Shown piece after piece: positions 32,572 to 42,400 of a stretch of DNA of 45,416 nt. The stretch spans positions 1 to 45,416 of the forward strand of contig CANQBC010000017.1 in NCBI GenBank assembly GCA_947589225.1, written 5' to 3'. A program made the translations under genes and the position numbers. A model generated the notes under the pieces. The model did not search any database, was not told the DNA's origin, and saw only the letters and a list, made by a program, of their open reading frames with translations. Source of the DNA: an uncultured Oscillospiraceae bacterium (GTDB lineage Bacteria > Bacillota > Clostridia > Oscillospirales > Oscillospiraceae). The stretch's first letter is position 1; every line of letters starts with the position of its first letter.

Positions 32572-33741
32572 ATGAAATACGATTTTGACGCTGTTCCCTC
32601 CCGGATCGGAACCGGATCCCTCAAATGGGACGAGCGGGAGCGGGAGGACGAGCTGCCCATGTGGGTGGCGGATATGGACTTCCCCGCCGCGCCGGAGATC
32701 CGAAGGGCCATCGAGGAGCGGGCCGCCCACGGGGTCTTTGGCTACAACATCATCCCCGACGGGTGGTATGACGCATATATCGGCTGGTGGCGGGACCGCC
32801 ACGGGTTCACCATGGAGCGCGACTGGCTCATCTTCTGCACGGGGGTGGTGCCCGCCATCTCCTCCTGCGTGCGCAAGCTGACGACGCCCGCGGAGAAGGT
32901 GATCCTCCAGACGCCGGTGTACAACATCTTCTTCAACTCCATCCTCAACAACGGCCGCGTCCCCCTGGAGGCGCCCCTTATCCGGAGCGGGAACCGCTAC
33001 TCCATTGATTTTCAGGCCCTTGAGGCGGCCATGTCCGACCCCCAGGCGACGCTCATGATCCTCTGCAACCCCCACAACCCCGTGGGACGCATCTGGACGC
33101 ACAGGGAGCTTGCGAAAATCGGGCAGCTGGCGAAAAAGCACGGCGTCACGGTGATCTCCGACGAGATCCACTGTGACCTCACAGATCCCGGGAAGCTGTA
33201 CGTCCCCTTCGCCTCCGTCTCCGACACGTGCAGGGAGGTCTCCGTCACGTGTCTGGCCCCCACCAAATGCTTCAACCTGGCCGGACTCCAGACGGCGGCG
33301 GTATCCGTGCCCGATCCCATACTGCGCCACAAGGTCTGGCGGGCCTTGAACACCGACGAGGTGGCCGAGCCCAACTCCTTCGCCGTGTGCGCCGCCGAGG
33401 CGGCTTTCACAAAGGGCGGGCCGTGGCTGGACGAGCTGCGGGAAACTATCTACCGGAACAAGCTCACGGCTATCGGCTTTCTTAAAAAGCGCCTTCCGAA
33501 AATTGCCGTCACGTCCTCCGACGCCACGTATCTTTTGTGGCTGGACTGCTCGAAAATAACGGATGACACGGACGTGCTGTGCGCCTTTATCCGGGAGAAA
33601 ACCGGCCTGCGCCTCTCCCCCGGCGCTCAGTTCGGCGCGGACGGCAAGTACTTTATCCGGCTGAACCTTGCCACCACCAACGCGATTTTGCGCGATGGAC
33701 TTGAGAGATTCGCGAAGGGCATCGAGGAACTTATAAAATGA
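32572..33741 (+). CDS. MalY/PatB-family C-S lyase/aminotransferase
   Basis: 389 aa from the ATG at 32572, which has GGAG 7 bases upstream; the frame opens at 32554. The N-terminus YDFDAVPSRIGTGSLKWDE then LPMWVADMDFP is the MalY/PatB signature. The PLP lysine is Lys232 in APTKCFNLAGLQTA; CNPHNPVGR and VISDEIHCDL complete the active site. Family members cleave cystathionine and related cysteine conjugates to pyruvate, ammonia and thiol; MalY also modulates maltose genes in E. coli. The terminator at 33746 ends the unit. Confidence 0.93.
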   Translation: MKYDFDAVPSRIGTGSLKWDEREREDELPMWVADMDFPAAPEIRRAIEERAAHGVFGYNIIPDGWYDAYIGWWRDRHGFTMERDWLIFCTGVVPAISSCVRKLTTPAEKVILQTPVYNIFFNSILNNGRVPLEAPLIRSGNRYSIDFQALEAAMSDPQATLMILCNPHNPVGRIWTHRELAKIGQLAKKHGVTVISDEIHCDLTDPGKLYVPFASVSDTCREVSVTCLAPTKCFNLAGLQTAAVSVPDPILRHKVWRALNTDEVAEPNSFAVCAAEAAFTKGGPWLDELRETIYRNKLTAIGFLKKRLPKIAVTSSDATYLLWLDCSKITDDTDVLCAFIREKTGLRLSPGAQFGADGKYFIRLNLATTNAILRDGLERFAKGIEELIK

Positions 33742-33745
33742 CGGA

Positions 33746-33775
33746 AAGCGCCCCGCCGAAAACGGCGGGGCGCTT
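33746..33775 (+). terminator. 13-bp perfect hairpin
   Basis: AAGCGCCCCGCCG, loop AAAA, exact complement. It begins 5 bases after the MalY-type stop. Its T-tract is poor. Confidence 0.7.
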
Positions 33776-33871
33776 CAACACACGGGGCAGGTCGGTCATT
33801 CAATGGCGCCGCGTTGCATAAAACATGGCTTACCCGCTTTTTTTAATATTCGAAAATTTTCCAAAATACGC

Positions 33872-33900
33872 TTGAAGTCATAATAGGCGTGTTATATAAT
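33872..33900 (+). promoter_or_regulatory. promoter of the YbjN gene
   Basis: TTGAAG (33872), 17-bp spacer, consensus TATAAT (33895). Confidence 0.8.
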
Positions 33901-33956
33901 AACCTTATTGATCCCGGATCCCGGTGGAAAACGATAATGAAAAGGAGTGCATTATA

Positions 33957-34448
33957 TTGGCGATCACAATGTACGACGCGGTAAACGCGGTCGAGAATCT
34001 GTTCACCTCCAACAACTATCACTACAACTTTGATTCGGAGAGGAACATATTCACCTGTCAGTTCAACCTGTCCAGGACAAAGCTGGGCAGCGTCCGCATC
34101 ACCATTATCGTCCATCCCACCAAGGACGATAATACCCTTTGCCAAAGGCTCACCTCCTATGGCAATGTAAGCATTAAGGCCGATTCCTCCAACATGGCCG
34201 AGGTCTGCGAGTTCCTGACCCGCGCCAACTACGGCCTTGCCATTGGAAATTTTGAGCTTGACCACAGCGACGGCGAGATCCGCTACAAGGTTTGTATGGA
34301 CTGCCAGGATGCCCTCCCCGGCTACAACGCCCTTGACGATATGCTGGGCATCCCCGTTGCAATGTTCAACCGCTACGGCGACGGTCTGCTCACCGTTATC
34401 ATGGGTATGACCACCCCCGAGGCCGCTATCAAAAAAGTCGACAGCTGA
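33957..34448 (+). CDS. YbjN-domain protein
   Basis: 163 aa from the TTG at 33957, which has AAGGAG 9 bases upstream; a GTG at 33924 lies before that site. The fold is YbjN/SecB-like: alternating strands and helices with VENLFTSNNYHYNFDSERN and VCEFLTRANYGLAIGNFELDH. YbjN proteins are cytoplasmic stress-linked factors of unclear mechanism, possibly chaperone-like or RNA-degradosome-linked. A single-gene transcript with its own promoter and terminator. Confidence 0.8.
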   Translation: MAITMYDAVNAVENLFTSNNYHYNFDSERNIFTCQFNLSRTKLGSVRITIIVHPTKDDNTLCQRLTSYGNVSIKADSSNMAEVCEFLTRANYGLAIGNFELDHSDGEIRYKVCMDCQDALPGYNALDDMLGIPVAMFNRYGDGLLTVIMGMTTPEAAIKKVDS

Positions 34449-34485
34449 AACGCGAAAGCGGAAAACCGCGGCGCCCAAACTGCAG

Positions 34486-34515
34486 AAGATCCCCCGGCGA
34501 TCGCCGGGGGATCTT
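34486..34515. terminator. perfect 30-bp palindromic bidirectional terminator
   Basis: AAGATCCCCCGGCGA and its exact complement meet with no loop, followed by TTCC. It serves both the YbjN gene and the convergent antiporter gene. Confidence 0.8.
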
Positions 34516-34519
34516 TCCT

Positions 34520-35821
34520 TTATTGTGTCTTGTGATGCCCGAGATGGAAGATGTCCACGGGGGCGTTTCGACGGCGGGCATTGGTGCGGCCCTCCGCCTT
34601 GATCTCACCGGCGGCGGTAAGGGCGCGCTTGGTGAGCGCGGGGCCTACCATCTCATACACCAGCACTGAAAAGAGCACCACGTTCCGCACTATGGCGCCG
34701 CCGGAAAGCTGCTGGGCCGTCAGCGCCATTCCCAGAGCCACACCGGCCTGTGGGAGCAGCGTGATGCCCAGATACTTTGTAATGTGGCTGTCGCAGCGGG
34801 TCATGGCGCAGCTGGTGAAGGCGCCAAAGTACTTGCCCAGGGAACGGAATACTATGTAAACCACTCCGACCAGCAGCACCAGGGGATTTGCCAGTATGCG
34901 CAGATCCAGCTCGGCGCCCGAGAGGACAAAAAACAGGACGAACATGGGCGCCGTCCAGTCGTCCACACGGCCCATTAGCTCCTCGGAGAAGTCGCAGATG
35001 TTGCAAAAGACCGTGCCGGCCATCATGCACACCAGCAGGAGGCTGAAGCCGATCTTCACCCCGCCCAGCTCGAACTCCGCCATGGAGATGCCCACCATGA
35101 GGAACACGCAGGCAATGGAAAGCGTCAGACGCTTGGAGCGGGAAAAAAAATACTTCTCAACGCGGTGAAGAAGCCACCCGGCCACCCCGCCCAGAAGCAG
35201 GGAAAGTACGATCTCGATAACCGGCTCCAAAAGGATGGTCTTGAGGCTTATGATCCCCTTCTCCAGAGCCATGGCTACGCCGAAGGAGGCGGAGAAAAGC
35301 ATGAGTCCCACCGCGTCGTCAATGGCGACCACCAGGAGCAGCAGTTTCGTCAGCGGCCCGTTGGCCTTGTACTGTCTCACGACCATGAGGGTTGCCGCGG
35401 GGGCGGTGGCGGAGGCGATCGCGCCCAGGGTTATTGCCGAGGAAATGGAGATGAGCCTGGGGGCGATGAAATGCAGGGTGATAAGACTGACATCCACGAC
35501 CACGGAGGTGATCACCGCCTGAAGTATACCCACGGTGATGGCCTGACGGCCCATATGCTTGAGCTGTTCCAGGCGAAACTCGTTGCCGATGGTAAACGCG
35601 ATAAAGCCCAGGGCCGTCTGTGAAATGATGTCCAGCGACTTGATGTCGTCCAGCGAGGAAAACCCCAGTCCAGGGATCTTGAGAGCGCCCACACAGAACG
35701 GCCCCAGCAGCACTCCCGCCACAAGGTACGCCGTGACCGCCGGGAGCTTCATCTTCTTGGCAAGGCGTGACATCAGAAGGCCGCCGAACATGGCCACAGA
35801 CAATTCGATCAGAATAAGCAT
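34520..35821 (-). CDS. CPA2-type cation:proton antiporter
   Basis: 433 aa from the ATG at 35821 (MLILIELSVAMFGGLLMSR); an upstream frame lacks a site. It has about 12 membrane segments. The CPA2 core is visible: LPAVTAYLVAGVLLGPF, QTALGFIAFTIGNEFRLEQL, ATAPAATLMVVRQY and VVAIDDAVGLMLFS with a double Asp. No TrkA-N domain follows. It exchanges Na+ or K+ for protons. Its ribosome binding site lies in the arm of a 13-bp hairpin, suggesting control of translation. Confidence 0.9.
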   Translation of the reverse strand: MLILIELSVAMFGGLLMSRLAKKMKLPAVTAYLVAGVLLGPFCVGALKIPGLGFSSLDDIKSLDIISQTALGFIAFTIGNEFRLEQLKHMGRQAITVGILQAVITSVVVDVSLITLHFIAPRLISISSAITLGAIASATAPAATLMVVRQYKANGPLTKLLLLVVAIDDAVGLMLFSASFGVAMALEKGIISLKTILLEPVIEIVLSLLLGGVAGWLLHRVEKYFFSRSKRLTLSIACVFLMVGISMAEFELGGVKIGFSLLLVCMMAGTVFCNICDFSEELMGRVDDWTAPMFVLFFVLSGAELDLRILANPLVLLVGVVYIVFRSLGKYFGAFTSCAMTRCDSHITKYLGITLLPQAGVALGMALTAQQLSGGAIVRNVVLFSVLVYEMVGPALTKRALTAAGEIKAEGRTNARRRNAPVDIFHLGHHKTQ

Positions 35822-35830
35822 AAAAATAAC

Positions 35831-35870
35831 TCTCCCTTCAGGGGTACACATTTTACACCCTGAAGGGAGA
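35831..35870 (-). promoter_or_regulatory. leader hairpin covering the antiporter ribosome binding site
   Basis: On the mRNA, TCTCCCTTCAGGG and CCCTGAAGGGAGA form 13 perfect pairs around a 14-base loop; the second arm contains the AAGGGAGA ribosome binding site, 10 bases before ATG. Opening the hairpin would be needed for initiation. Confidence 0.75.
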
Positions 35871-35885
35871 AAAAACAATCTTCAA

Positions 35886-35914
35886 ATTATCCGGTGTTGC
35901 GCGAAGTTTTTCAA
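35886..35914 (-). promoter_or_regulatory. antiporter promoter
   Basis: Minus-strand TTGAAA (35914-35909), 17-bp spacer, GATAAT (35891-35886). The transcript would start about 35879, so the leader hairpin begins near +9. Confidence 0.7.
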
Positions 35915-36026
35915 AAAAATTGTATATTTTGCGACCTTTGTCCACCACCCGCAACGCCGCGCCCGCTTCCCCGCCGCGCGGCTATCCCGAACGGATTCGT
36001 GCCGCCGGTCTCCCCGCCCCGGAGGT

Positions 36027-37169
36027 TCAGCGGTATTCCGACAGCGCCCCCAGCGCCGGGAGAGCGTTCCCGTCATAGTCAAAGAGCGCCTGGTTGGCCC
36101 ATTCGTTCCCGCCGGGGCCGCGCTCGTGTATGTACTCCAGCGCCGCCGGACTGGCCCAATGGCTGCCGGGTACGGGTATCCACGCCGGCTCCCACCACAC
36201 CAGGCCCTGTCCCAGACCGCCGGGCACACTCCCGATGGTCTGTATCATCTCCCGCAGATAATCGCGCTGGCCCTCGGGGGTCATGGGCCATGGAAGGGAA
36301 CTGGCGAGCTCCTCCCTGGCCGCCATGCCCCGGCGCTGCCCGTCGGTCAGGCCTTCCTTGTCCTTGTAGTCCGTCAGGGAGAAGCCCATGGACGTCTCCA
36401 CCACGATGAGCGGCTTGCCGTACCGGCCGGCAATGTCCACCATGTTCGCTCCAAGGCCGGACATGGGGCCGTGCCAGAAGGGATAGTAGCTCAGGCCGAT
36501 GAAGTCAAAGTCCTCCCCTCCCCGGGCTAGGTAGCTGTCGAACCACTCCCGGTAGAGCTTGTTGTCGCCGCCGTTGTCCAGGTGGATCATCACTCTCGTC
36601 TCCGGCGACACCTCCCGCACCGCGCGAATGCCGGCGCTGATGAAGCGGGTGATGTTGTCATAGTCCGGTCTCCTGCCCAACGGCCAGAGAAGCCCGTTGG
36701 ACACCTCGTTTCCCACCGCCGTCACAGAGGGCGCGATGCCCCCGGCAATAAGCGCCTCCAATACATCGCGGGTGTATCCATATACCGCCCGCTCCGTCTC
36801 GTCCGCGTCAAAGCCCGTCCACGCCTTGGGCGGTATCTGTTTTCCGGGATCCGCCCAAAAGTCGGAGTAGTGGAGATCCAGCATCCAGGGGATGCCCAGC
36901 TTCACCGCCCGGCCGGCAAGGTGCATGACGGTGTCAATGTCGCAGTTTCCCGCCCCGTACGGCTCGCCGGTCTCGGAGCGCGGGTCGTTCCAGAGGCGCA
37001 GGCGCAGAAGGTTCATCCCATAGCGCTTTAAGATCGCCATGGCGTCCTCCGCGCCGCCGCCGTCGTAAAATTTCCCTCCGCACTTCTCCACCTCCCGCAG
37101 GGTGGACAGATCCATCCCCCGTATGGGGAAGCTCAGCGGCAACGGCCCTTTTGTGCTTTCAGTCCTCAA
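36027..37169 (-). CDS. GH53 arabinogalactan endo-beta-1,4-galactanase
   Basis: 380 aa TIM barrel of family GH53, which cleaves beta-1,4-galactan of pectin. MDLSTLREVEKCGGKFYD, LLRLRLWNDP and LDLHYSDFWADPGKQ are family markers; the acid/base is Glu155 in VGNEVSNGLLWP and the nucleophile Glu258 in VVETSMG. There is no signal peptide, so it acts in the cytoplasm on imported galacto-oligosaccharides. The start is taken as the TTG at 37169, with AGAGAGG about 12 bases upstream; it overlaps the zinc-ribbon gene by 11 bp. A later start is possible. Confidence 0.9.
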   Translation of the reverse strand: MRTESTKGPLPLSFPIRGMDLSTLREVEKCGGKFYDGGGAEDAMAILKRYGMNLLRLRLWNDPRSETGEPYGAGNCDIDTVMHLAGRAVKLGIPWMLDLHYSDFWADPGKQIPPKAWTGFDADETERAVYGYTRDVLEALIAGGIAPSVTAVGNEVSNGLLWPLGRRPDYDNITRFISAGIRAVREVSPETRVMIHLDNGGDNKLYREWFDSYLARGGEDFDFIGLSYYPFWHGPMSGLGANMVDIAGRYGKPLIVVETSMGFSLTDYKDKEGLTDGQRRGMAAREELASSLPWPMTPEGQRDYLREMIQTIGSVPGGLGQGLVWWEPAWIPVPGSHWASPAALEYIHERGPGGNEWANQALFDYDGNALPALGALSEYR

Positions 37170-37374
37170 AGTCCGTGATCCTCTCTCTCATTCTGCCGTA
37201 CTTCCACCGGAGCTGTTCGTTCAGTTCCAGGATCCTCTTCTCATCGCCGTGGAATTGGCAACGGAGGCAGTAATACTCGTTCTTTTCCTCGTCAAAGAAC
37301 ATGTCGATGTCCAGATCCCGCATGAAGCAGGCGGGACAGCGGTAATTCAGTCTGCCCTTCTTAGCTTGAGCCAT
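37159..37374 (-). CDS. small zinc-ribbon protein
   Basis: 71 aa with two CxxC pairs, CPAC (Cys13, Cys16) and CLRC (Cys36, Cys39), spaced 19 residues apart: a zinc ribbon. The rest is charged helix (EKRILELNEQLRWKYGRMRERI). AAGGAGGT lies 9 bases before ATG. It overlaps both neighbours (28 bp and 11 bp) inside a carbohydrate operon, so it is probably translated. It might bind nucleic acid or a partner; function is unknown. Confidence 0.75.
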   Translation of the reverse strand: MAQAKKGRLNYRCPACFMRDLDIDMFFDEEKNEYYCLRCQFHGDEKRILELNEQLRWKYGRMRERITDFED

Positions 37375-39191
37375 GTGGTAAAGACCTCCTTTTCACATAA
37401 TGTGCCGGTATAGCCAAGGGTAAACATGGGACTGAACGCATAGCCCTCCCGGACAAAGCCGGCCTTGTCCCGGCCCTCGGCCTCCAGGGAGACAAGAGTT
37501 TTTATGGGCGGAAGGGTGCAGCTGACGCTGGCGGCGTTATCGGCCGACGCCTCGCGGCACTTGTATTCATAGGGAATCTCCGCTGAATCCTCCCCAGCGT
37601 CCACCCTGAGCGTCAGTCCCGTCATATCCTCCGGGTACTCGGTGGTACCGTAACAGCCCACCATGTACTCCTGGATAGTGATCCTGGCGTCGGGATCCGA
37701 AACGGAGAGGATGTTCCGGTCTATCCGTATGTCCCCCGTCCCCTCCGGGAAGGTCAACACGGTCTGCAGCGTCACCTTCGTGTCGTCCGCAAAGACGATC
37801 TCCACCGGGTCAAGGGTCAGGATCCGGTCTGAGCCGTTCTGAGAGAAATGCGCCTTTGTGCGGCAGAGGCACAGATCGACCTCCTCGCCGTTGTAGCAGA
37901 CCTTGGCCGAGCGTATGGTCCCCTCCCCGGCGTAGTGGGTGAAATAGCCGGCCCGGTACTTTTCCTGAATGAGGAAAGGATAGCTGGCGTCCTGCACATG
38001 GGGCGTTCCGATGCCCACCGGCCACTCAAGCTTGGCCGCGTAGGGCCTGAGATCGACTATCGCGCCGCCCTGATCCATGTTGACACAGGCGCGGAGGAAG
38101 GGGTCGCAGTACCAGAAGAGCTGTTTCTCCGAGCCGTATAAAATGTCCCGCCACAGGGCGCACTCAGGCTCGGTATAGGTTTTCTTTGCCCGGTAGTAGT
38201 CGGCAAACTCGCTCATGGTCATGTCCGTGAGCTTGCCCTCGCGTTTAAGCTTGCCGTAATAGGCGCAGCCGTCCTCGTAGGACTTCAAAAGCAGCTCATA
38301 GGGGGCCTCCCAGCGGCCCATCTTGTTCATCCAGCCGGGGCCCACGAACATCATGTTGTAGGCGTAGCCGTTGTTGTACCTGGCCAGATGTCTGTACTGG
38401 TCGATGAGATTATACAGGTAGGGGTACTCCCAGGTCTCTGTATCGTAGATCATGCCCCGCAGCACGTTCTGGGGGTGGGTGCCGAAGTTGGAGCCGTTGC
38501 CGTCGTAACACGCCAGCAGGTCGCGGCTCAGGTGCGGGATAGCCACGATCCCGGAGTCCTCCTCCTCGTTGGCCGCCGGGGCGTGCGTGTTGACCTTGCT
38601 GGGGATCCAGGGCGCCCAGGGGCCGCCGTCCATAAAGGTGTACCAGGAGTTGTTGCAGGTGTGGTATGCCTTGGGCCCCTCCTCCCAGCAGGTGGCGACG
38701 GCGCACTTGACGGAGGGGTATTCCGCCTTTATGAAATTGATCAGCTCCGCGTCCATGTAGTAGGAGCCGGTGGACTCCGGGTAGAAACCGAACCGCTCAT
38801 GGAATTTTTCGAACACGTCCCGGACAATGGCCTTTTTGTCCTCCATGGAGAACATCCAGATGCAGAAGTCCTTGGTCTTGTACTTCTCCCGGAATTCCTT
38901 GCAGGGAAGTCCCAGAAGGGTCAGCGCGATCTCGTCCCCGTACTTTTCATGATGCTCCTTTGCCAGAGACACGGCCTCGTCATTGAAAAGGGAGGCGTAG
39001 GTCATCTGGATGGTGGTCTTGAGGCCGTTTTCATGGGCGCAGCGCTGCTGGGTCTTGAAGATGTCAAGGCTCTCGGTAAGCAGCGCTTTTCGTCCCAGAT
39101 CCTCGGTCTTGCCGTGCCCCGTTACCTTCTCGGCGTACTCCGGCACCATCTCCGGCCGGTGGATGATGGTCACCGCAAATTGGTCTGTCAT
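37347..39191 (-). CDS. large carbohydrate-linked protein, possibly GH57/deacetylase-like
   Basis: 614 aa from the ATG at 39191, with AAAGGAG close upstream. It has no signal peptide. The first ~350 residues read like a (beta/alpha) barrel: VTIIHRPEMV, TTIQMTYASLFNDEAVSLAK, DEIALTLLGLP, STGSYYMDAELINFIKAEYP and IPHLSRDLLACYDGNGSN. The last ~240 are beta-sandwich-like. The layout is reminiscent of GH57/GH38 or NodB-type proteins, but no catalytic pair can be assigned. It heads an operon with a zinc ribbon and a GH53 enzyme, so action on plant galactan-derived sugars is plausible (inference). Confidence 0.8.
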   Translation of the reverse strand: MTDQFAVTIIHRPEMVPEYAEKVTGHGKTEDLGRKALLTESLDIFKTQQRCAHENGLKTTIQMTYASLFNDEAVSLAKEHHEKYGDEIALTLLGLPCKEFREKYKTKDFCIWMFSMEDKKAIVRDVFEKFHERFGFYPESTGSYYMDAELINFIKAEYPSVKCAVATCWEEGPKAYHTCNNSWYTFMDGGPWAPWIPSKVNTHAPAANEEEDSGIVAIPHLSRDLLACYDGNGSNFGTHPQNVLRGMIYDTETWEYPYLYNLIDQYRHLARYNNGYAYNMMFVGPGWMNKMGRWEAPYELLLKSYEDGCAYYGKLKREGKLTDMTMSEFADYYRAKKTYTEPECALWRDILYGSEKQLFWYCDPFLRACVNMDQGGAIVDLRPYAAKLEWPVGIGTPHVQDASYPFLIQEKYRAGYFTHYAGEGTIRSAKVCYNGEEVDLCLCRTKAHFSQNGSDRILTLDPVEIVFADDTKVTLQTVLTFPEGTGDIRIDRNILSVSDPDARITIQEYMVGCYGTTEYPEDMTGLTLRVDAGEDSAEIPYEYKCREASADNAASVSCTLPPIKTLVSLEAEGRDKAGFVREGYAFSPMFTLGYTGTLCEKEVFTTWLKLRRAD

Positions 39192-39282
39192 TTTTTCTCC
39201 TTTCAAAAAAGATCAGTATGAAATACCGGGGACGGCGCGGGTCCAGGAGGAAAGCCGCCCTTGCGTATTTGTCGTTGTGGAT

Positions 39283-39311
39283 ATAGTACCACGGCTCCGT
39301 CCGTTTTTCAA
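39283..39311 (-). promoter_or_regulatory. promoter of the GH53 operon
   Basis: Minus-strand TTGAAA (39311-39306), 17-bp spacer, TACTAT (39288-39283). Leader about 85 bases. Confidence 0.75.
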
Positions 39312-39357
39312 CTTAATTTATCGCTTATCTCTCCTTTAGTTTGCTCTTTATGCAGGC

Positions 39358-39401
39358 AGGCACACAGCGGCGCGTAAGCGGGCTGTGTGCCTGTTTTTTT
39401 T
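39358..39401 (+). terminator. plus-oriented terminator without an upstream plus gene
   Basis: AGGCACACAGC pairs with GCTGTGTGCCT, then T8. The T-tract is on the plus strand, although both flanking genes are on the minus strand. Confidence 0.7.
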
Positions 39402-39464
39402 GAGGCGGACGGGTCAGGCAATCGCCCCCGCCGTCTCTCCTGTTAAATTATCCGCCCGATCCCC

Positions 39465-42400
39465 TCAATCCATTACTTCTCCGGGGTTTTTGGCCGAGTT
39501 GGCATCGGACCACATCTTCTCGAACGCGGCCCAGTCCCGTACCGGCAGCAGCGTCCGCCACTTCTCGTACACCGTGACGCCGCCATCCTCCGGGATCTCC
39601 AGGCTCATTTCATAATCGTGGGAATTCGTGGCCTCCTGGATCTGCTCATAGTACCAGGCTCTCTCATCCAGGTTGTCGCTCCACTTGATCATGTCGTCAA
39701 GCAGTCCCTCCTCGTGGGGCTTACGGCCAAGCACCCGGTTGATGATCGTCATGGCCTCGGCGCGGGTGATATAGCTGTCGGGATGGAATGTACCGTCCGG
39801 GTAGCCCTCCACCAGGCCCAGCGCCTGAGCCGCGCCGATATATTTCTCCGCCCAGTGGCCGGAGGTGTCGCTGAAGGAGCCGCTCTGATCCACGTAGTCG
39901 AAGAATTTCACCGAGATCTTCACCAGCTCGGCCCTCGTGATGCTGTTGTCGGGGCCAAAGGTGCCGTCGGGATACCCGTTCAATATGCCCATGTTGGTCA
40001 TTGTGGAAATAGCGTTGTTGAACCACGCTTTCTCCCCCACGTCCGAATACGGATTGGTGGTGCTCCAGTACTGGTTCCTGACCTCGTCGTTCAAAAGGCG
40101 GAAGAAGATCGTCGCGACCTCCGCGCGGCTGATGTTGCCCTGCGGCAGCACCAGATGGAGCCCATCCGGGCCGACCGTGGGATAACCGATGATATACGCG
40201 AAGTGATCCTTTGTGTTCAGCGCCGGAGGTGTGGGGGGCGTGGGAGGCGTGGGAGGTGCCGCCGTTTTCTCGTCGGTCACAACGACCGTGTTTATCAGGC
40301 CGAAGAGCGCGTCAAGGTCGATATCGGCCAGCTCCTCAATATGTCCGGTCTCCGTGTGGTGCTCGTCAGGGGTCACGTTTTGGGTCTGCCGGGGCATGAC
40401 CCGGATATAGTCGTCCTCGGCCGTGAAGAAATAGTCCGCGTTCTCGTCATGCGTTCCGTACTGGCCGATCCGGCTCTTGACGTTCTCCCCGTAGTGCAGC
40501 ATTATACTCTTGCCCGTGCCTGTAAACGCGCTGGCGATATTGCTCCAGTCCAGCTCCTCGGCCGTCTGCTCATTGATGGTGATGTACCGGAGGGTCTGAT
40601 CCACGTCGTTGCCCACTGCGTATTTCACCAGGGTCTGAGACAGCATGCCCAGCTCCGCACGGACCTGGACGCCGTCCTCCTCCGTGAGCTCCTCCGGACT
40701 GCCGGAGTCAGAGTCATAGGCGTACCCCGTGGCGTTGGCGTAGATGGCCTGGTCGCCCACCTCGATCTTCACCAGGCTTTCATTGGCCTTATACCCCGAC
40801 GGGGCGGAGATCTCCTTCAGCCAATAGATGGTGTCGTCGGTATCGCCCGTCCCGTCGGAGTGCGCGGAGGGCCAATTCTCCTTCATCGTGGCGTAACCGG
40901 CTTTCCCGCTGTCGGCCTTTGACCGGAACACCAGCATACCGTTGGCGTCCGTGGTGCCGTAGGCCAGCACACCGGTCGAGGTGGTGCTTGTGGCGCTGTC
41001 CGCGTGCCCGGCGGTGTCAAAGATGGCAAATACGGCCCCACGGACGTTGTTGCCGTCAGGATCCACCTTATGCACCAGCAGCTCACGCTGCTCGTTGGGG
41101 ATGAAAAGCACGGTCCCGTATTGGCGCCGGAAGTGGCTGTCGGTAGACAGGAGCTTGATGGCCTGCGTGACGTTGTCAAGCTTCTCTTTGGCGGCCGCCT
41201 CGTCCGCGACGCCGCTGAGCACCCGCTTCAAGGCATTGAAGCGCGCGTCGTCGTCCGCGTATGTCCCGGTCAGCCCCAGCTCCTTGAGCACATCCTCCGA
41301 CAGGAACAGGGACACGAGCCTGAGGTCGCCGTCAGGATCGTTCACCGTATACCTGGTGGCGTCGCCGGGAAGGCTTTGCATGACGCCCTCCAGATGGCCT
41401 TTCTCCTCCACCCAGTTCAGATACCAGTCCCGGTCGTCGTCGCTGGCGATCTGAAGGAAGGCCGCGATCGCCGCCGCGTGCTCAAAATCGTCGTAATCAC
41501 CCACGTTTACCGTATGCCAGCCGTAGGTGTTGGAACCGTACATGGGCAGCCATCCGTCGCTCTCCGTCTTGAGCACCGGCACCACGACCGAGAGGCCGTT
41601 ACGCAGCTCAGGGGTACTCGCTTTTTGGCTGTCCTCGGTGAAGCTCCCGCTCTGATTGTCAAATATCGCGAAGCTGATCTCCCCCTGGCCCAGCTGCTCC
41701 CACCTGGCGATGAAGCTGGCGTAGGCGCCCGTCTCATACTTGTTCACCACCGTCAACGTGACGCTGCCGTTGTCATTTTCGTGGCGCTGCAGCACGATGG
41801 GCGGATTGGCCCGGAAGCCGTCGGGAGTCACGGTCTCCTCCAGGATGAAATACTCCTGGGTGTAGTCGGCGAAGATCACGTCCTCGCCAAGGGAGTCGAC
41901 AATATTGGCATAACCTTCCGCGGTGGACGTGACGGTGGCGAGGACGGTGCCGTCCACCTTCTCGAATTCGTCGGAGGTATGCCAGGTGTTCCCTCCGTTA
42001 TAAGTCCCGGACGTTGTCGCCTCGTACAGCTTAAACTCGGCGCCCGCCAGCGCCTCGCCGTCCTGATCCACCTTGTGGATGACGTCGGGCAGGGGCTCCA
42101 TCAGGTTCGTCTTGATAAAAAGGTTGGAATCCGTGTTTCCTCTCTCCAGCCAGAACATCTTCAGCGTGTGGACGGTGCCGTCGGCAAAGGTCGTCTCACC
42201 GGTGTTCCATGCCTCGTTCACGCCGGCTGTGTCATACCGGGATTTGAGAGTATCCGAGGTGTAGCCGCGCGATCCATCCTCATGCCACTCGCCGCCGTAG
42301 AGGAGGGACATGCCGGGATTCACCGTGCAATTCTCGGTCTGGGTCCCCGCAGCGACCGAGCTGTTGTCCTTCGTCCCGTTCCCAAAAATAGCGTATAAAC

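Noticed and set aside
39618-42398. Plus-strand frames of 434 and 464 codons inside the surface-protein gene
   Set aside because: Shadow frames; the minus strand encodes SLH and SpaA-like domains throughout.
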